A DNA stretch of 33,476 nt from a virus. The position numbers were made by a program, and so were the translations under genes. Below the pieces are notes generated by a model. It was given only the letters and a program-made list of their open reading frames with translations, was not told the DNA's origin and ran no database searches. Location: positions 1-33,476 of IMG/VR virus record IMGVR_UViG_3300035698_030612; one strand, given 5' to 3'. Below, piece after piece: positions 1 to 7,560 of the stretch. Within the stretch, counting starts at the first letter, position 1. Each line of letters begins with the position of its first letter.

Positions 1-176
1 TAGTCCATATTGTGCCGCCAAGGATTTGGAGTTATACCATCATTAACTGGTTCATAATGCGCATGTTTTTTTAAATAAGAGTTAGCCTGAACACACAATT
101 GCCTAAAGCCCTCTATATCTTTAAAATCATATAGTTTTTCTGCTAATTTTAAAATTCTTACAAAAGATTCAGTCAT
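1..176 (-). CDS. Unknown protein, N-terminal 58 residues (cut by window edge)
   Basis: An open frame begins with ATG at 176-174, directly after the TAA of the upstream CCA-adding enzyme gene (177-179), and runs open to the left edge. The visible residues begin MTESFVRILKLAEKLYDF and continue as a mainly helical, charged segment ending in PNPWRHNMD. An AGGCGGA sequence inside the end of the upstream gene can serve as the ribosome binding site, so the two genes look translationally coupled. I do not recognise the family. The leading helix resembles in style the helical motif of the small proteins at 3386-4304, but this is too short to call. Confidence 0.6.
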   Translation of the reverse strand, partial: MTESFVRILKLAEKLYDFKDIEGFRQLCVQANSYLKKHAHYEPVNDGITPNPWRHNMD

Positions 177-953
177 TTAATCCGCCTGATTATCCACTAG
201 GTGTTGAACCATATGATTTTTAGTTATCTCTTGCATCATGAGCTTACTCAAAGGTATTATAGGCAAAAGTTTATATTTTGTAAGCATATCTAATGCCCTT
301 TTCGGATCTATGTTAAGTATTTGATTTATTTGCTTTTTAACATGTCCTGTGGAAAGATCTTTGATTCCGCCTCTGTATTTTAGCATTGCTTCTGAAAGTT
401 TAGGATCCACATTTAAATTGAACTGTAGTGCTAACCTTATTGCTCTTAATATCCTTCTCGCATCGTGTCCAATGGTTAATTCTGGATCAACTGGAGTTAT
501 TAAAACTTTTTTTGCCGCATCTTTTAATGCTCGGCCAGTTTTATCTACAGGATCTTCAGATAAATCCATTGGCTGTAATAAAGTATTTATTGTAAAATCT
601 CTACTATATAATTCTTTTTCAATATTCGATGGTTTTTCAATTCCCATCTTCTTTAAAATAGGTTCTATTCCAGGAAGTTGAAAATTGTTCGAAAAATCTA
701 GTCTAATGTTTGAAAAATCTAAAGATGAGTGTCCATCATCATATACTCTAAAATTTGCATCTGGCCATTCTCTACTAGCATTCATTGCTAATGATAAAGA
801 ACTAGAATCACCAGTAGTAACATCTATATCCTTTATATTCGATGGTAAACCAAAAACTTTATCTCTTGGTAACCCGCCAACTATATATGGTTTTGATATG
901 TCATTTTTATCGGCTATAGTTTCCAACGACTTAAGCAATTCAGATAATTTCAT
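177..953 (-). CDS. cca: tRNA nucleotidyltransferase (CCA-adding enzyme / poly(A) polymerase head family), short form
   Basis: This protein belongs to the class II CCA-adding enzyme/poly(A) polymerase family, which builds or repairs the 3' CCA end of tRNA from CTP and ATP. Visible motifs are VGGLPRD at residues 25-31, the catalytic DID at 42-44, SRDFTINTL at 118-126, DPVDKTG at 134-140 and the neck-helix motif RRILRAIRLALQF at 166-178. At 258 residues it has the head and neck but little of the body and tail of the usual roughly 400-residue enzyme. Its ATG overlaps the stop region of the upstream 537-residue gene. Phages carrying this gene often carry tRNA genes too, but none is in this window. 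Poly(A) polymerase activity, or a reduced CC- or A-adding activity, cannot be excluded from sequence. Confidence 0.9.
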   Translation of the reverse strand: MKLSELLKSLETIADKNDISKPYIVGGLPRDKVFGLPSNIKDIDVTTGDSSSLSLAMNASREWPDANFRVYDDGHSSLDFSNIRLDFSNNFQLPGIEPILKKMGIEKPSNIEKELYSRDFTINTLLQPMDLSEDPVDKTGRALKDAAKKVLITPVDPELTIGHDARRILRAIRLALQFNLNVDPKLSEAMLKYRGGIKDLSTGHVKKQINQILNIDPKRALDMLTKYKLLPIIPLSKLMMQEITKNHMVQHLVDNQAD

Positions 954-2566
954 TATTTTCCTTTAGGCATCTCGGGAATTTCTCCTACTCCAGGTTCTTC
1001 TGCTACTTCAAAAGCGTCCTCTTCTCTAGATTTACTAGGAGATGATTCTTCACCCTTTCCCATAATTTCTTCCATATCTATATCAGGAGCTTCTTCTTTG
1101 CCTTCTTCCTTAATACCACCTTTCAATTTTTCTATTATTTTGTTTAATCTAGTTCCAACATAAATGTTTAATTCTAAAGCTTTAGCAGTAGCCTCACCTA
1201 ATTCTGGAAAATGTGACGCAATGTTAAGAGAATCTAATATCATATCTGCTTTAGACAAAGCTCTTACAAATTGCCTTTCACCTAGTTGTTTAGACAAAGG
1301 CTCAATAACATCTAAAACATCTTGAATAGTTTTTCCTGAAAAAGGATTATCTCCATTTTCTTTAGAAGGCGGAGCAATATCTGGTAATTCTTCTTCAGGT
1401 GGTTTTGGAGGACTCTCTGGTTCTGGTAGCTCTTTATCAGCTCCTTCAGGAGCCTCCATGCCTTCCAAACCTTTATCTAGCCCCTCCAGACCTTCCAAAC
1501 CTTCAGGGGGAACAGCACCTTCTGGAGCGCCCATATCTCCCATATCTCCCATATCTCCCATATCTCCACCAGTATCCTGCTTTGTCTGATATTCTTTACC
1601 ACTCAAAGCTTTCTCTATTTGACTTGCCAAATCTTCTGGTGATGCAGCGATTTTTCTAAGTTCAGCAGCTCCTTCTGAAAAACCATTTTTTTCCCAAATC
1701 CCAGCAGTTCTAATAATACAATCACTTACCGTATTCGCACTTACTATAGGCGAGCTACTTAACATCATTACTTCTCTTTTTAAATCAGAAAGCGCCTGAT
1801 GTAATCTATTATAAGTTTCTGGAGTCCAAACACTTACGAATTGATATAAAAGTCTTTCAGCAGAATTTAATCTACTGATCAAAGCTGCTTTATTTTCCGC
1901 AGAAGTTTTCTCTCTTTTCTGTCTTACTTGTGGTAAAATTGGCTGCGTTGGCTGCATAGTAGGTTGCCTAACTGACTGCGTTGGCTGCATAGTAGGTATT
2001 TCAACAGGTGCGGCAGTTCTATTAATTCCATATTTTTCATGGTTCTTCGACTCGTAATACTTAGCCCAGTCACTGAAGTCTAATTTATCCATGGGACTCC
2101 ATCCCTCCGTTATTCTTTTACTAGCAGAATTTCTATCTTCACCTTCTCTCATAGCCACATATATCTGACTCAGAGCATTAACCCACTTATTAAGGTCTCT
2201 TTTAGGTTTTATATTTTTTTCACCAACACCCATTGTATTTGGATAAGCTTTTTTATTAAAAAGTTCTTTAAGAGAAAGATATACGGCTTCACGAATTTTT
2301 GTTAAATCTACATTTTCTTTACTTTTAAGTTTTTTAAAGGCTGCGAAAATTACCTCATCTCTATTACTTAAAGTCGGATATCCAAATTCATGGCAAAGGT
2401 CATCACAAAAATTATCTAAATAAAAATATAAATTTCTTTCTCTATCATTTTCAACATTAAGGTTAGACATAGTTTTAATATCATCATGAACTAATTGCTG
2501 AAGATCAGGAGTAATACCTGTATCTGACATATTAACTAAAAGATCATCTGAATAGTTAGTTGACAT
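953..2566 (-). CDS. Unknown low-complexity protein, possible virion or packaging component
   Basis: This 537-residue protein is not recognised. Residues 1 to about 175 look globular and helical. A Gln/Pro linker follows, with two copies of an 11-residue unit beginning PTMQPTQ, and then a second helical part. A strongly acidic, Pro/Gly/Glu-rich region contains four tandem GDM units and several GLEG units. The C-terminus is acidic (ending VGEIPEMPKGK). The start ATG lies 11 nt inside the end of the upstream gene, with GGAGG about 12 nt before it. The long disordered acidic region and the position in the leftward block suggest a scaffold-like or internal virion protein, but no catalytic motif is visible. 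Confidence 0.8.
   Translation of the reverse strand: MSTNYSDDLLVNMSDTGITPDLQQLVHDDIKTMSNLNVENDRERNLYFYLDNFCDDLCHEFGYPTLSNRDEVIFAAFKKLKSKENVDLTKIREAVYLSLKELFNKKAYPNTMGVGEKNIKPKRDLNKWVNALSQIYVAMREGEDRNSASKRITEGWSPMDKLDFSDWAKYYESKNHEKYGINRTAAPVEIPTMQPTQSVRQPTMQPTQPILPQVRQKREKTSAENKAALISRLNSAERLLYQFVSVWTPETYNRLHQALSDLKREVMMLSSSPIVSANTVSDCIIRTAGIWEKNGFSEGAAELRKIAASPEDLASQIEKALSGKEYQTKQDTGGDMGDMGDMGDMGAPEGAVPPEGLEGLEGLDKGLEGMEAPEGADKELPEPESPPKPPEEELPDIAPPSKENGDNPFSGKTIQDVLDVIEPLSKQLGERQFVRALSKADMILDSLNIASHFPELGEATAKALELNIYVGTRLNKIIEKLKGGIKEEGKEEAPDIDMEEIMGKGEESSPSKSREEDAFEVAEEPGVGEIPEMPKGK
1531..1566. repeat. Four perfect tandem copies of a 9-bp unit in a coding region
   Basis: The unit ccatatctc occurs four times head to tail on the plus strand. 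On the minus strand it encodes four GDM tripeptides in the acidic linker of the 953-2566 protein. The reading frame is kept whatever the copy number, so slippage would change only linker length. Confidence 0.95.
1943..1997. repeat. 22-bp direct repeat, 33-bp period, in a coding region
   Basis: The 22-nt sequence at 1943-1964 (beginning ctgcgttggctgc) recurs exactly at 1976-1997. On the minus strand the 33-bp period encodes two 11-residue Gln/Pro units, each starting PTMQPTQ, in the linker of the 953-2566 protein. Confidence 0.9.
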
Positions 2567-3299
2567 CTTCTAATTCGGCCTCCTCAATGTGAGTTTCAAG
2601 AGCATTTTTTACTTGGCCGTGAATAGCACTTATACTCTCAGTCTTTTTCTTATAAGTTAAATCAGACATTTTAGCATTTAATCTATCATAAAATTTAACA
2701 GCCAATGTTGGTTCCATTTCTTCAAGAACTTCCCTAATGGCCTCTCTAATAATAGAGACTTGGTCTTCTATGACCGTTATGTTAATGTTCGTATCTATTG
2801 TATTTTCTGATATCTTCTCAACATATTTTGCCCATTGCTGAATGGTAGTTGTCCAACTAGCAAAATATTTGTGCAAATTGCCTTCAGCAGCTATTGACAA
2901 CTCTCCTCTAGCTGACTGGTCAAACAAATCTTCAACCCTAGCCTTAACTAATGTTAAAAGTTCGCGCAATTGTTGAGGAATATCCACATGCATGTCTATC
3001 GCTTCACGCAATTTTTCTTTATATGCGGGCATTTTTCTAAGTTGCGCATCTTCTTTTTTAGATTCTTTAATTTCCCTATTTTCTCTAGCCGCAACTTTAA
3101 CCGCATCTAAGGCAGCGCCCTCTAAATTCAGTTTTTCTTTTCTAAACTTTTGTAACGTCGGCGAAGAAATATGCAGCTTCTTATCATTAGGATGCATCTC
3201 CTTTATCATCTTGGCTACAGTTCTAACCCCCTTACCTTGTGTTAACATCTTAACTATTAAGTTTTTATTTGGATGAGAAAATATTTTTTCAAAAGTCAT
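2556..3299 (-). CDS. Unknown helical protein with an HTH-like N-terminus
   Basis: This 247-residue, mostly helical protein begins with a segment (residues about 12-55, with GKGVRTVAKMIKEM followed by SSPTLQKFRKEK) that resembles a helix-turn-helix DNA-reading element. A charged coil follows, then a conserved-looking helical bundle and an acidic C-terminal end. A DNA-binding head joined to an oligomerising helical region is the layout of many phage small terminase subunits, and the position at the head of this block would fit. That is inference only, since no large terminase is in the window. The start ATG has only a weak GGTG site. A structured 86-nt gap lies upstream. Confidence 0.75.
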   Translation of the reverse strand: MTFEKIFSHPNKNLIVKMLTQGKGVRTVAKMIKEMHPNDKKLHISSPTLQKFRKEKLNLEGAALDAVKVAARENREIKESKKEDAQLRKMPAYKEKLREAIDMHVDIPQQLRELLTLVKARVEDLFDQSARGELSIAAEGNLHKYFASWTTTIQQWAKYVEKISENTIDTNINITVIEDQVSIIREAIREVLEEMEPTLAVKFYDRLNAKMSDLTYKKKTESISAIHGQVKNALETHIEEAELEDVN

Positions 3300-3317
3300 T
3301 ATACACCATAAAGAAAA

Positions 3318-3373
3318 CGCCCGTAAAGATATTTATGTGTAGTTAAATACGCATAAATTAATTTTGTCGGGCG
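3318..3373 (-). other. Nested stem-loop in the gap between two leftward genes
   Basis: CGCCCG (3318-3323) pairs with CGGGCG (3368-3373). Inside, ATTTATGTGTA (3331-3341) pairs with TACGCATAAAT (3348-3358) apart from one wobble, around a 6-nt loop. On the minus strand the outer stem is followed by TTTTCTTT. This could be a weak terminator or attenuator after the 3386-3985 gene, or an mRNA processing structure. A CATAAATA sequence, one base from a T4-type late promoter box, lies in the same place (3330-3337). Confidence 0.4.
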
Positions 3374-3385
3374 GAGAGACATTTG

Positions 3386-3985
3386 CTAGTTTACTCTATT
3401 TAAAATTGACTGACGACTATCATATATCCTCATTGGAATGCCGCCATAATTGCTACTTGTAGGAGTCTGTGCCGCTACACTTCCACCCGGAACGATCTGT
3501 CCTTGATAATTTTTATATCCTGATTCATAATTATAAATCATTCCATCCATCGGACATTGATAAACTCTTTCAGAAATTCGTGATGTTTGTACCCCTATGT
3601 GATCAGGACAATATCGTGTAGATAAAGAACCTTCCTCAGGGTATTGTATTATCTCTTCTTCTTCTACTACTTGCTTATTTTCTTTTGGAAAAAAACCATA
3701 ACCAACATGTTCATCAATTTTATTTGCAATTTTATAAAATCCTAATTCATCCATGTGATTAGCTAACTCTATAACATTTTCCAATGTAGCAATTTTATTC
3801 TTTTTGTTATAGAAATCGATTAGTCTTTTTAAATATCCTATTTTTTTAAGAAGGTCTTGGACTTGAGCATCATTTCTTCCACGAAGAAGATTAGCAGCAG
3901 GATTTATTTCAGCATCATATAGCGAATCTAATTGAGTCATTAGCTTAGAAAAATACTTCATATAGCACGCTTCAGTATCGTTCAT
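3386..3985 (-). CDS. Unknown protein with helical motif and possible zinc knuckle
   Basis: This 199-residue protein is not recognised. A helical N-terminal half ends in a motif, NVIELANHMDELGFYKIAN, at about residues 68-86, which reappears in altered form in the next upstream gene. After an acidic stretch there is YCPDHIG and then YQCPMDG about 18 residues on; these cysteine and histidine pairs may bind zinc. The C-terminus is Gly/Ser/Gln-rich. The start is well supported by GGAGG 6 nt before the ATG. A TATAAATA box lies 17 nt upstream of the start codon, inside the previous gene. Confidence 0.8.
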   Translation of the reverse strand: MNDTEACYMKYFSKLMTQLDSLYDAEINPAANLLRGRNDAQVQDLLKKIGYLKRLIDFYNKKNKIATLENVIELANHMDELGFYKIANKIDEHVGYGFFPKENKQVVEEEEIIQYPEEGSLSTRYCPDHIGVQTSRISERVYQCPMDGMIYNYESGYKNYQGQIVPGGSVAAQTPTSSNYGGIPMRIYDSRQSILNRVN

Positions 3986-3986
3986 C

Positions 3987-4304
3987 TTATTCCTCCAACA
4001 TAGTATTTATAATACTATCTACATTGTTTGCCGCAATATAGTTTTTTTCGCTATCCATTTTGTCAGCTAACTTTATTAAATTATGAATAAGATCTGCTTT
4101 TTTAAAATCTTCTACAAAGGAATATTGTTCAATAGCTTTTCGAATGAAGTCGCCAAAGGGCTGCATTTGTTGACGAAGTTTTTTTATTGCGTTTACCTTA
4201 TCTTGAAGGGTAGTTCTGTTGCCAGCCTCTAATGTCTTAATAGACATTTCAAAGATATTCTTAAAATTACTTAAGTTCTTAAGATCAACTAGAGGCCCAG
4301 GCAT
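3987..4304 (-). CDS. Unknown small helical protein sharing a motif with its neighbour
   Basis: This 105-residue all-helical protein contains NLIKLADKMDSEKNYIAANN near its C-terminus, which matches the pattern LAxxMDxxxxYxxAxxxD in the 3386-3985 protein. The two probably share an ancestral module. The start codon overlaps the stop of the 4304-5980 gene in a TAATG junction, so its translation is probably coupled to that gene. No enzyme motif is visible. A small structural or assembly role is plausible from position only. Confidence 0.8.
   Translation of the reverse strand: MPGPLVDLKNLSNFKNIFEMSIKTLEAGNRTTLQDKVNAIKKLRQQMQPFGDFIRKAIEQYSFVEDFKKADLIHNLIKLADKMDSEKNYIAANNVDSIINTMLEE
4003..4010 (-). 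promoter_or_regulatory. TATAAATA box upstream of the 3386-3985 gene (candidate late promoter)
   Basis: The minus strand reads TATAAATA at 4010-4003, the T4 late-promoter consensus, 17 nt before the ATG at 3985. It sits in a short inverted repeat (TAGTATT/AATACTA) in the end of the previous gene. Chance matches to this octamer are expected several times in a window this AT-rich, so only the position supports it. Confidence 0.3.
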
Positions 4305-5980
4305 TAATCACCCACTAAGACCTTGGCAGTACTGAAAAATCCGCCATCAGCTTCTTTTCGAGCTTGGTAACTAGATTTCTTATGATAAATACCAGACGCA
4401 TCTCTGATCAAATCATGAGCAGGAAGACCAAGTTTTTTATGTACTGGGTATAAAGAATTAGGTGTGCGAACAAACTGGTCACTATCATCAAAAGACTGCT
4501 TTAAGTTATTTTCAGATTGTTTAATACCAGTAAGCATAGCGTGGTAATCAGCAACTACTGTGCGATAAGTACCTTCATCAAATCTTTGAGAAATGATTTC
4601 CATTACTTCATCACAAGTGTCAAAATCTTGTTTGGATGCTGATTTTACAATAGCATCTTTTAATTCGTGTAAAGCCATACCGTAAAGGCTACTGTCACGG
4701 TTAACTGATACTTCATTGTAACAGGTTTTCTTCATCGCCAAAGCGTGTATGTTAGGCGCATTAAACTTTGCAACATAATCATTTTTTGCAAATACGGAAG
4801 GTAGAAGAGGTGCGTTACCATTCATCTCAATAGGAACTTCAATATTCAATTTACCATTAGGAGTATTCAATGTGGCTTCACAAATAAACCCATCATGAGT
4901 CGGTAAAGCGACTTTAACTTGAGATCCCTTAAAACCCATCGATCCTAGTTCAGCTATAATCATTCGTTTGGCAAGACGAACAGTAGCTTGAGGATAACCA
5001 ACGGCGGCTTCCATAATACCCTCTTCTAGTTCGGAAGCAACTACTTTAAGTTCCTTTGGCATTGGCGTTTCAGGAATTTCAACATCTCTCAAACTGGCTT
5101 TTTGATTTGGCAGATTTGCAAAAAGACCTGGAGAAGAAAGACCTTCGGTACCATTTTGTTGTGGCAACACTGATGCTACCTTATTAAATTCATCATTTGA
5201 AACTGCTTTTTGACTTGAGTTTGTTGCTAAATCTAATGAATTTAATATAGCTGTAACATTAGGCAACTTATCATTTCTAAAAGAAGACTCATCAAGATAT
5301 ATTCTTAAATCCGTTGCATTAAGATTTTCGAACCTATTACCAGCAACAAAAACACTAGGAAGTTTAGTTCCACTAGATTCTGCTGGGATATAGACTCTAA
5401 CAGCTCCACGGTTAGTGTCAAGATCTGCCGCAAAAACTAAAAATCTAGCATTGCCACCAGCAAATCTAACTCTTGAATTTCTAAAGCCCATAGACTGTAG
5501 CTCTAATTCAACTTTGTTTTTAGCATTAGATGCAAGCTGGGGATCATAACCTTCAACTCCTGGTTGAAAAATTTGTTCCAAGCCGCTCTGGACTTTAGTG
5601 TCAACATCATAGCTTAATGGCTCTCTGGTAGGATCATCTCTTAATCCTCCAATATGCTCAGGGTTGGTAACATCCCTCTCTCCCACTTTCGACAGGAGTA
5701 GATCTCCTAACACTTCTCTGAACCTTGTGCCACTAGCATTAAGTCCAACTAGCTGATTATAGATTTTCTCCATATCACCTTGAGTAACTAGAACGTCAGG
5801 ATTTTTATGATATGCTTGCTCAACAACACTAGCCACCGACTTAATAACGATGTCCTGAGGATGATCCTCAGCAGCTTTTTGCAATCTAGTATTAAGATCG
5901 CCAATTACATAGTGTCTCCCTTGTTCTAATTTTGCTAGCAAAAGTTCTGCCTGACTTTTGAGAGCATTAAAATTAGTCAT
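4304..5980 (-). CDS. Unknown protein with an internal domain duplication, probable virion protein
   Basis: This 558-residue protein has two copies of one domain, at about residues 148-225 and 334-412. Both contain ELxSMGFxxSxV, then a beta-rich stretch with xTxxGxxxxxIPxE, then LPSVF and a downstream NA. The duplication is clear by eye. The remaining sequence is mixed helical. The start ATG follows GGAGG with 9-nt spacing and a TATAAATA box about 20 nt upstream, which suggests strong late expression. The family is not recognised. Size, expression signals and position suggest an abundant structural or internal virion protein. The stop codon overlaps the next start (TAATG). Confidence 0.85.
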   Translation of the reverse strand: MTNFNALKSQAELLLAKLEQGRHYVIGDLNTRLQKAAEDHPQDIVIKSVASVVEQAYHKNPDVLVTQGDMEKIYNQLVGLNASGTRFREVLGDLLLSKVGERDVTNPEHIGGLRDDPTREPLSYDVDTKVQSGLEQIFQPGVEGYDPQLASNAKNKVELELQSMGFRNSRVRFAGGNARFLVFAADLDTNRGAVRVYIPAESSGTKLPSVFVAGNRFENLNATDLRIYLDESSFRNDKLPNVTAILNSLDLATNSSQKAVSNDEFNKVASVLPQQNGTEGLSSPGLFANLPNQKASLRDVEIPETPMPKELKVVASELEEGIMEAAVGYPQATVRLAKRMIIAELGSMGFKGSQVKVALPTHDGFICEATLNTPNGKLNIEVPIEMNGNAPLLPSVFAKNDYVAKFNAPNIHALAMKKTCYNEVSVNRDSSLYGMALHELKDAIVKSASKQDFDTCDEVMEIISQRFDEGTYRTVVADYHAMLTGIKQSENNLKQSFDDSDQFVRTPNSLYPVHKKLGLPAHDLIRDASGIYHKKSSYQARKEADGGFFSTAKVLVGD

Positions 5981-6000
5981 TATCGTTGCCTCCAGTTTTG

Positions 6001-6008
6001 TATTTATA
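6001..6008 (-). promoter_or_regulatory. TATAAATA box upstream of the 4304-5980 gene (candidate late promoter)
   Basis: The minus strand reads TATAAATA at 6008-6001 in the 58-nt gap between genes. This equals the T4 late-promoter box read by gp55-type sigma factors, and the window encodes a sigma factor of that general kind at 22458-23015. Initiation a few bases downstream would leave a short leader carrying the GGAGG site and the ATG at 5980. Confidence 0.4.
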
Positions 6009-6038
6009 TTAGAAATTATTATCGTTTAGTTGCTTATC

Positions 6039-6968
6039 TTATTCGTCTTTTTTTAAGTGCAACTCTAAGGCTGCAAGTTTTGGGTCGGTACCAGCTTTTT
6101 TGCACAGTTTCATTTCCAAAGCTGCAAGTGCCGGAATGTCATCAGCAAATCCCTCACCGGTAAGACCTTCCATTGGATCATTGGAACCGCCAGTAGGTAA
6201 AACCGCCTTATTTTTAGGTGCTTGTTTCACCGCTGGAGCCCATTTCTTTGCCAACTGATTAGTTGCTCTATCTCTGCGCATTTGAAGTTGTTTTTTAGCA
6301 TATTCTGTTTGGCTTGGCTCTACAGAAACTTGTCCGGGGGTAATGGTAGGTATTAAACTGAAATTGGGATTGAAAAGTTTTTCATCCAAATCTCCCTGAG
6401 TTAAACTTTGCCATTCGGGAATAATTTTATTTCTTTCATCCGGTGTCATATTTTGCCATTGTCTTAATTTTTCATTTTGCTCTGGCGTTCCTGCCTCTAC
6501 AACAATTTCATCACCAAACATTTTTTTAAGAGCTTCTTTCTTTATTTGAGGAAGGCTAGAAACCATTTTTTCAACAAAACTGCTACTACTAGCAAGCTTA
6601 TTAAAAATAAGCCCCTGAAGAACTTTTCCATCTTCGGGGGTCAAGGCGCCATGATCGGCTGAGGTAATTCTTGTTACGGGAACACCTTTATAAGAAACAG
6701 TTAGGTTGGCAAATTTGCTATCTGGCAAAACCGACCAATTGGAAACAGCTTTAATCTCATCTGTATCTTCGGGCAATGAAAACGTGCGAACTAAAAAATC
6801 TCCATCATCAGCAGATTGAACCTGCCACAGATCATCTGTCTCATCCCCCTTTAAACGAAAAAAGTCAAAAGCAACTCTTATCATTCTATGCTCATTTCCC
6901 CTTACTGCTAGTTTGTTTTTATCCAACAATTTTTCTACTCCAGAAAGGTCCAACTCAAACTTATTCAT
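6039..6968 (-). CDS. Unknown protein, first gene of the leftward block
   Basis: This 309-residue protein is not recognised. I place the start at ATG 6968-6966 (MNKFELDLSG) because GGAGG lies 8 nt before it; the longer open frame back to 7028 adds 20 hydrophobic residues with no ribosome site. The N-terminal half looks globular. The middle is Gln/Pro-rich, and a Lys-rich region follows. The C-terminus has two copies of a short helix, ALAALEMKL and KLAALELHL. It is the first gene after the 6969-7258 gap and presumably starts a separate transcription unit. Virion function is inferred from position only. Confidence 0.8.
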   Translation of the reverse strand: MNKFELDLSGVEKLLDKNKLAVRGNEHRMIRVAFDFFRLKGDETDDLWQVQSADDGDFLVRTFSLPEDTDEIKAVSNWSVLPDSKFANLTVSYKGVPVTRITSADHGALTPEDGKVLQGLIFNKLASSSSFVEKMVSSLPQIKKEALKKMFGDEIVVEAGTPEQNEKLRQWQNMTPDERNKIIPEWQSLTQGDLDEKLFNPNFSLIPTITPGQVSVEPSQTEYAKKQLQMRRDRATNQLAKKWAPAVKQAPKNKAVLPTGGSNDPMEGLTGEGFADDIPALAALEMKLCKKAGTDPKLAALELHLKKDE

Positions 6969-7258
6969 TATTATAGCCTCCAAAAATATGAGCTTATTGT
7001 TCGTAATGTAAAATACGTTGCCAAACAATTATCCTTGGCAACCGTATAAATTCTCTAGTATTATGATATTATGATATTAATAGAAAATAAAATGCTTAAA
7101 CACACATAATGGAATAAAAATTATACATATTTAAACAAACAATTATTCATTTTCTTCTCTAAATATATGAAATTACAGCAAAACGCAGCAAGAACGGAAA
7201 AATGACGCATTGCGTCGCCCTAGAAAATAGACCTACTAATCCCTTGTATATTGCTATT
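6969..7258. other. Non-coding gap separating the two gene blocks; probable promoter region
   Basis: No credible gene lies here. The region is very AT-rich. On the minus strand a perfect TATAAT hexamer occurs at 7125-7120, but no convincing -35 element is found 16-18 nt before it. Other features are a duplicated ATGATATT (about 7063-7079) and an inverted repeat, GACGCA-T-TGCGTC, at 7204-7216. Since a strong terminator lies just upstream (7259-7298), this gap must hold the promoter for the 6968-leftward block, but I cannot pick it with confidence. Confidence 0.55.
7204..7216. promoter_or_regulatory. Perfect 6-bp inverted repeat, possible operator
   Basis: GACGCA and TGCGTC are separated by one base. 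It is the most GC-rich short element of the gap and lies between the terminator and the presumed promoter of the leftward block, a sensible place for a dimeric regulator to bind. No protein partner can be named. Confidence 0.3.
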
Positions 7259-7298
7259 AAAAAAAATAAAAAGGCCCTAAGACGAATCTTAGGGCCTT
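7259..7298 (-). terminator. Strong rho-independent terminator
   Basis: A perfect 12-bp stem (7271-7282 with 7287-7298) has a 4-nt loop that reads TTCG on the minus strand. It is followed on that strand by a T-rich run (TTTATTTTTTTT). It begins 7 nt after the stop of the 7305-7538 gene and closes the replication/recombination unit. Confidence 0.93.
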
Positions 7299-7304
7299 AA
7301 ACAA

Positions 7305-7538
7305 TTACCTTTTTATTAAGTTTCGAATACATAGATCACTATACATATCTTTAGCCACAATATTTACCGAGTCTATCTTTCTTTTTTGTCCTTGAATTTC
7401 CATATAAAATAATTTTTTACCTACAATGGATGCTATCCTTACATTGATGTTATCATTTTCATTAATATATACTAAAACTTCTTCTGCTGGACTAAATTCA
7501 AAAATGTCAGAACCAGATGCAACTGTTACTACGAGCAT
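7305..7538 (-). CDS. Unknown small beta-rich protein
   Basis: This 77-residue protein, beginning MLVVTVASGSDIFEF, is mostly predicted beta strand with several Val/Ile-rich stretches and a basic C-terminus (NLIKR). The start is supported by GGAGG 7 nt before the ATG. It is the last gene before the 7259-7298 terminator, next to the sigma-region-4-like gene. I considered CsrA because of the MLVV start and the length, but the CsrA core motifs are absent. Function unknown. Confidence 0.75.
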   Translation of the reverse strand: MLVVTVASGSDIFEFSPAEEVLVYINENDNINVRIASIVGKKLFYMEIQGQKRKIDSVNIVAKDMYSDLCIRNLIKR

Positions 7539-7560
7539 TTAATATCCTCCGCCTATGACA

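Noticed and set aside
7120-7125. Perfect TATAAT as a host-type promoter
   Set aside because: There is no -35 box at the usual spacing and no extended -10 TGn; in DNA this AT-rich the hexamer is expected by chance.
7305-7538. CsrA-like regulator
   Set aside because: The MLVV start and small size suggested CsrA, but the conserved CsrA core and its C-terminal part are missing and the protein is longer.
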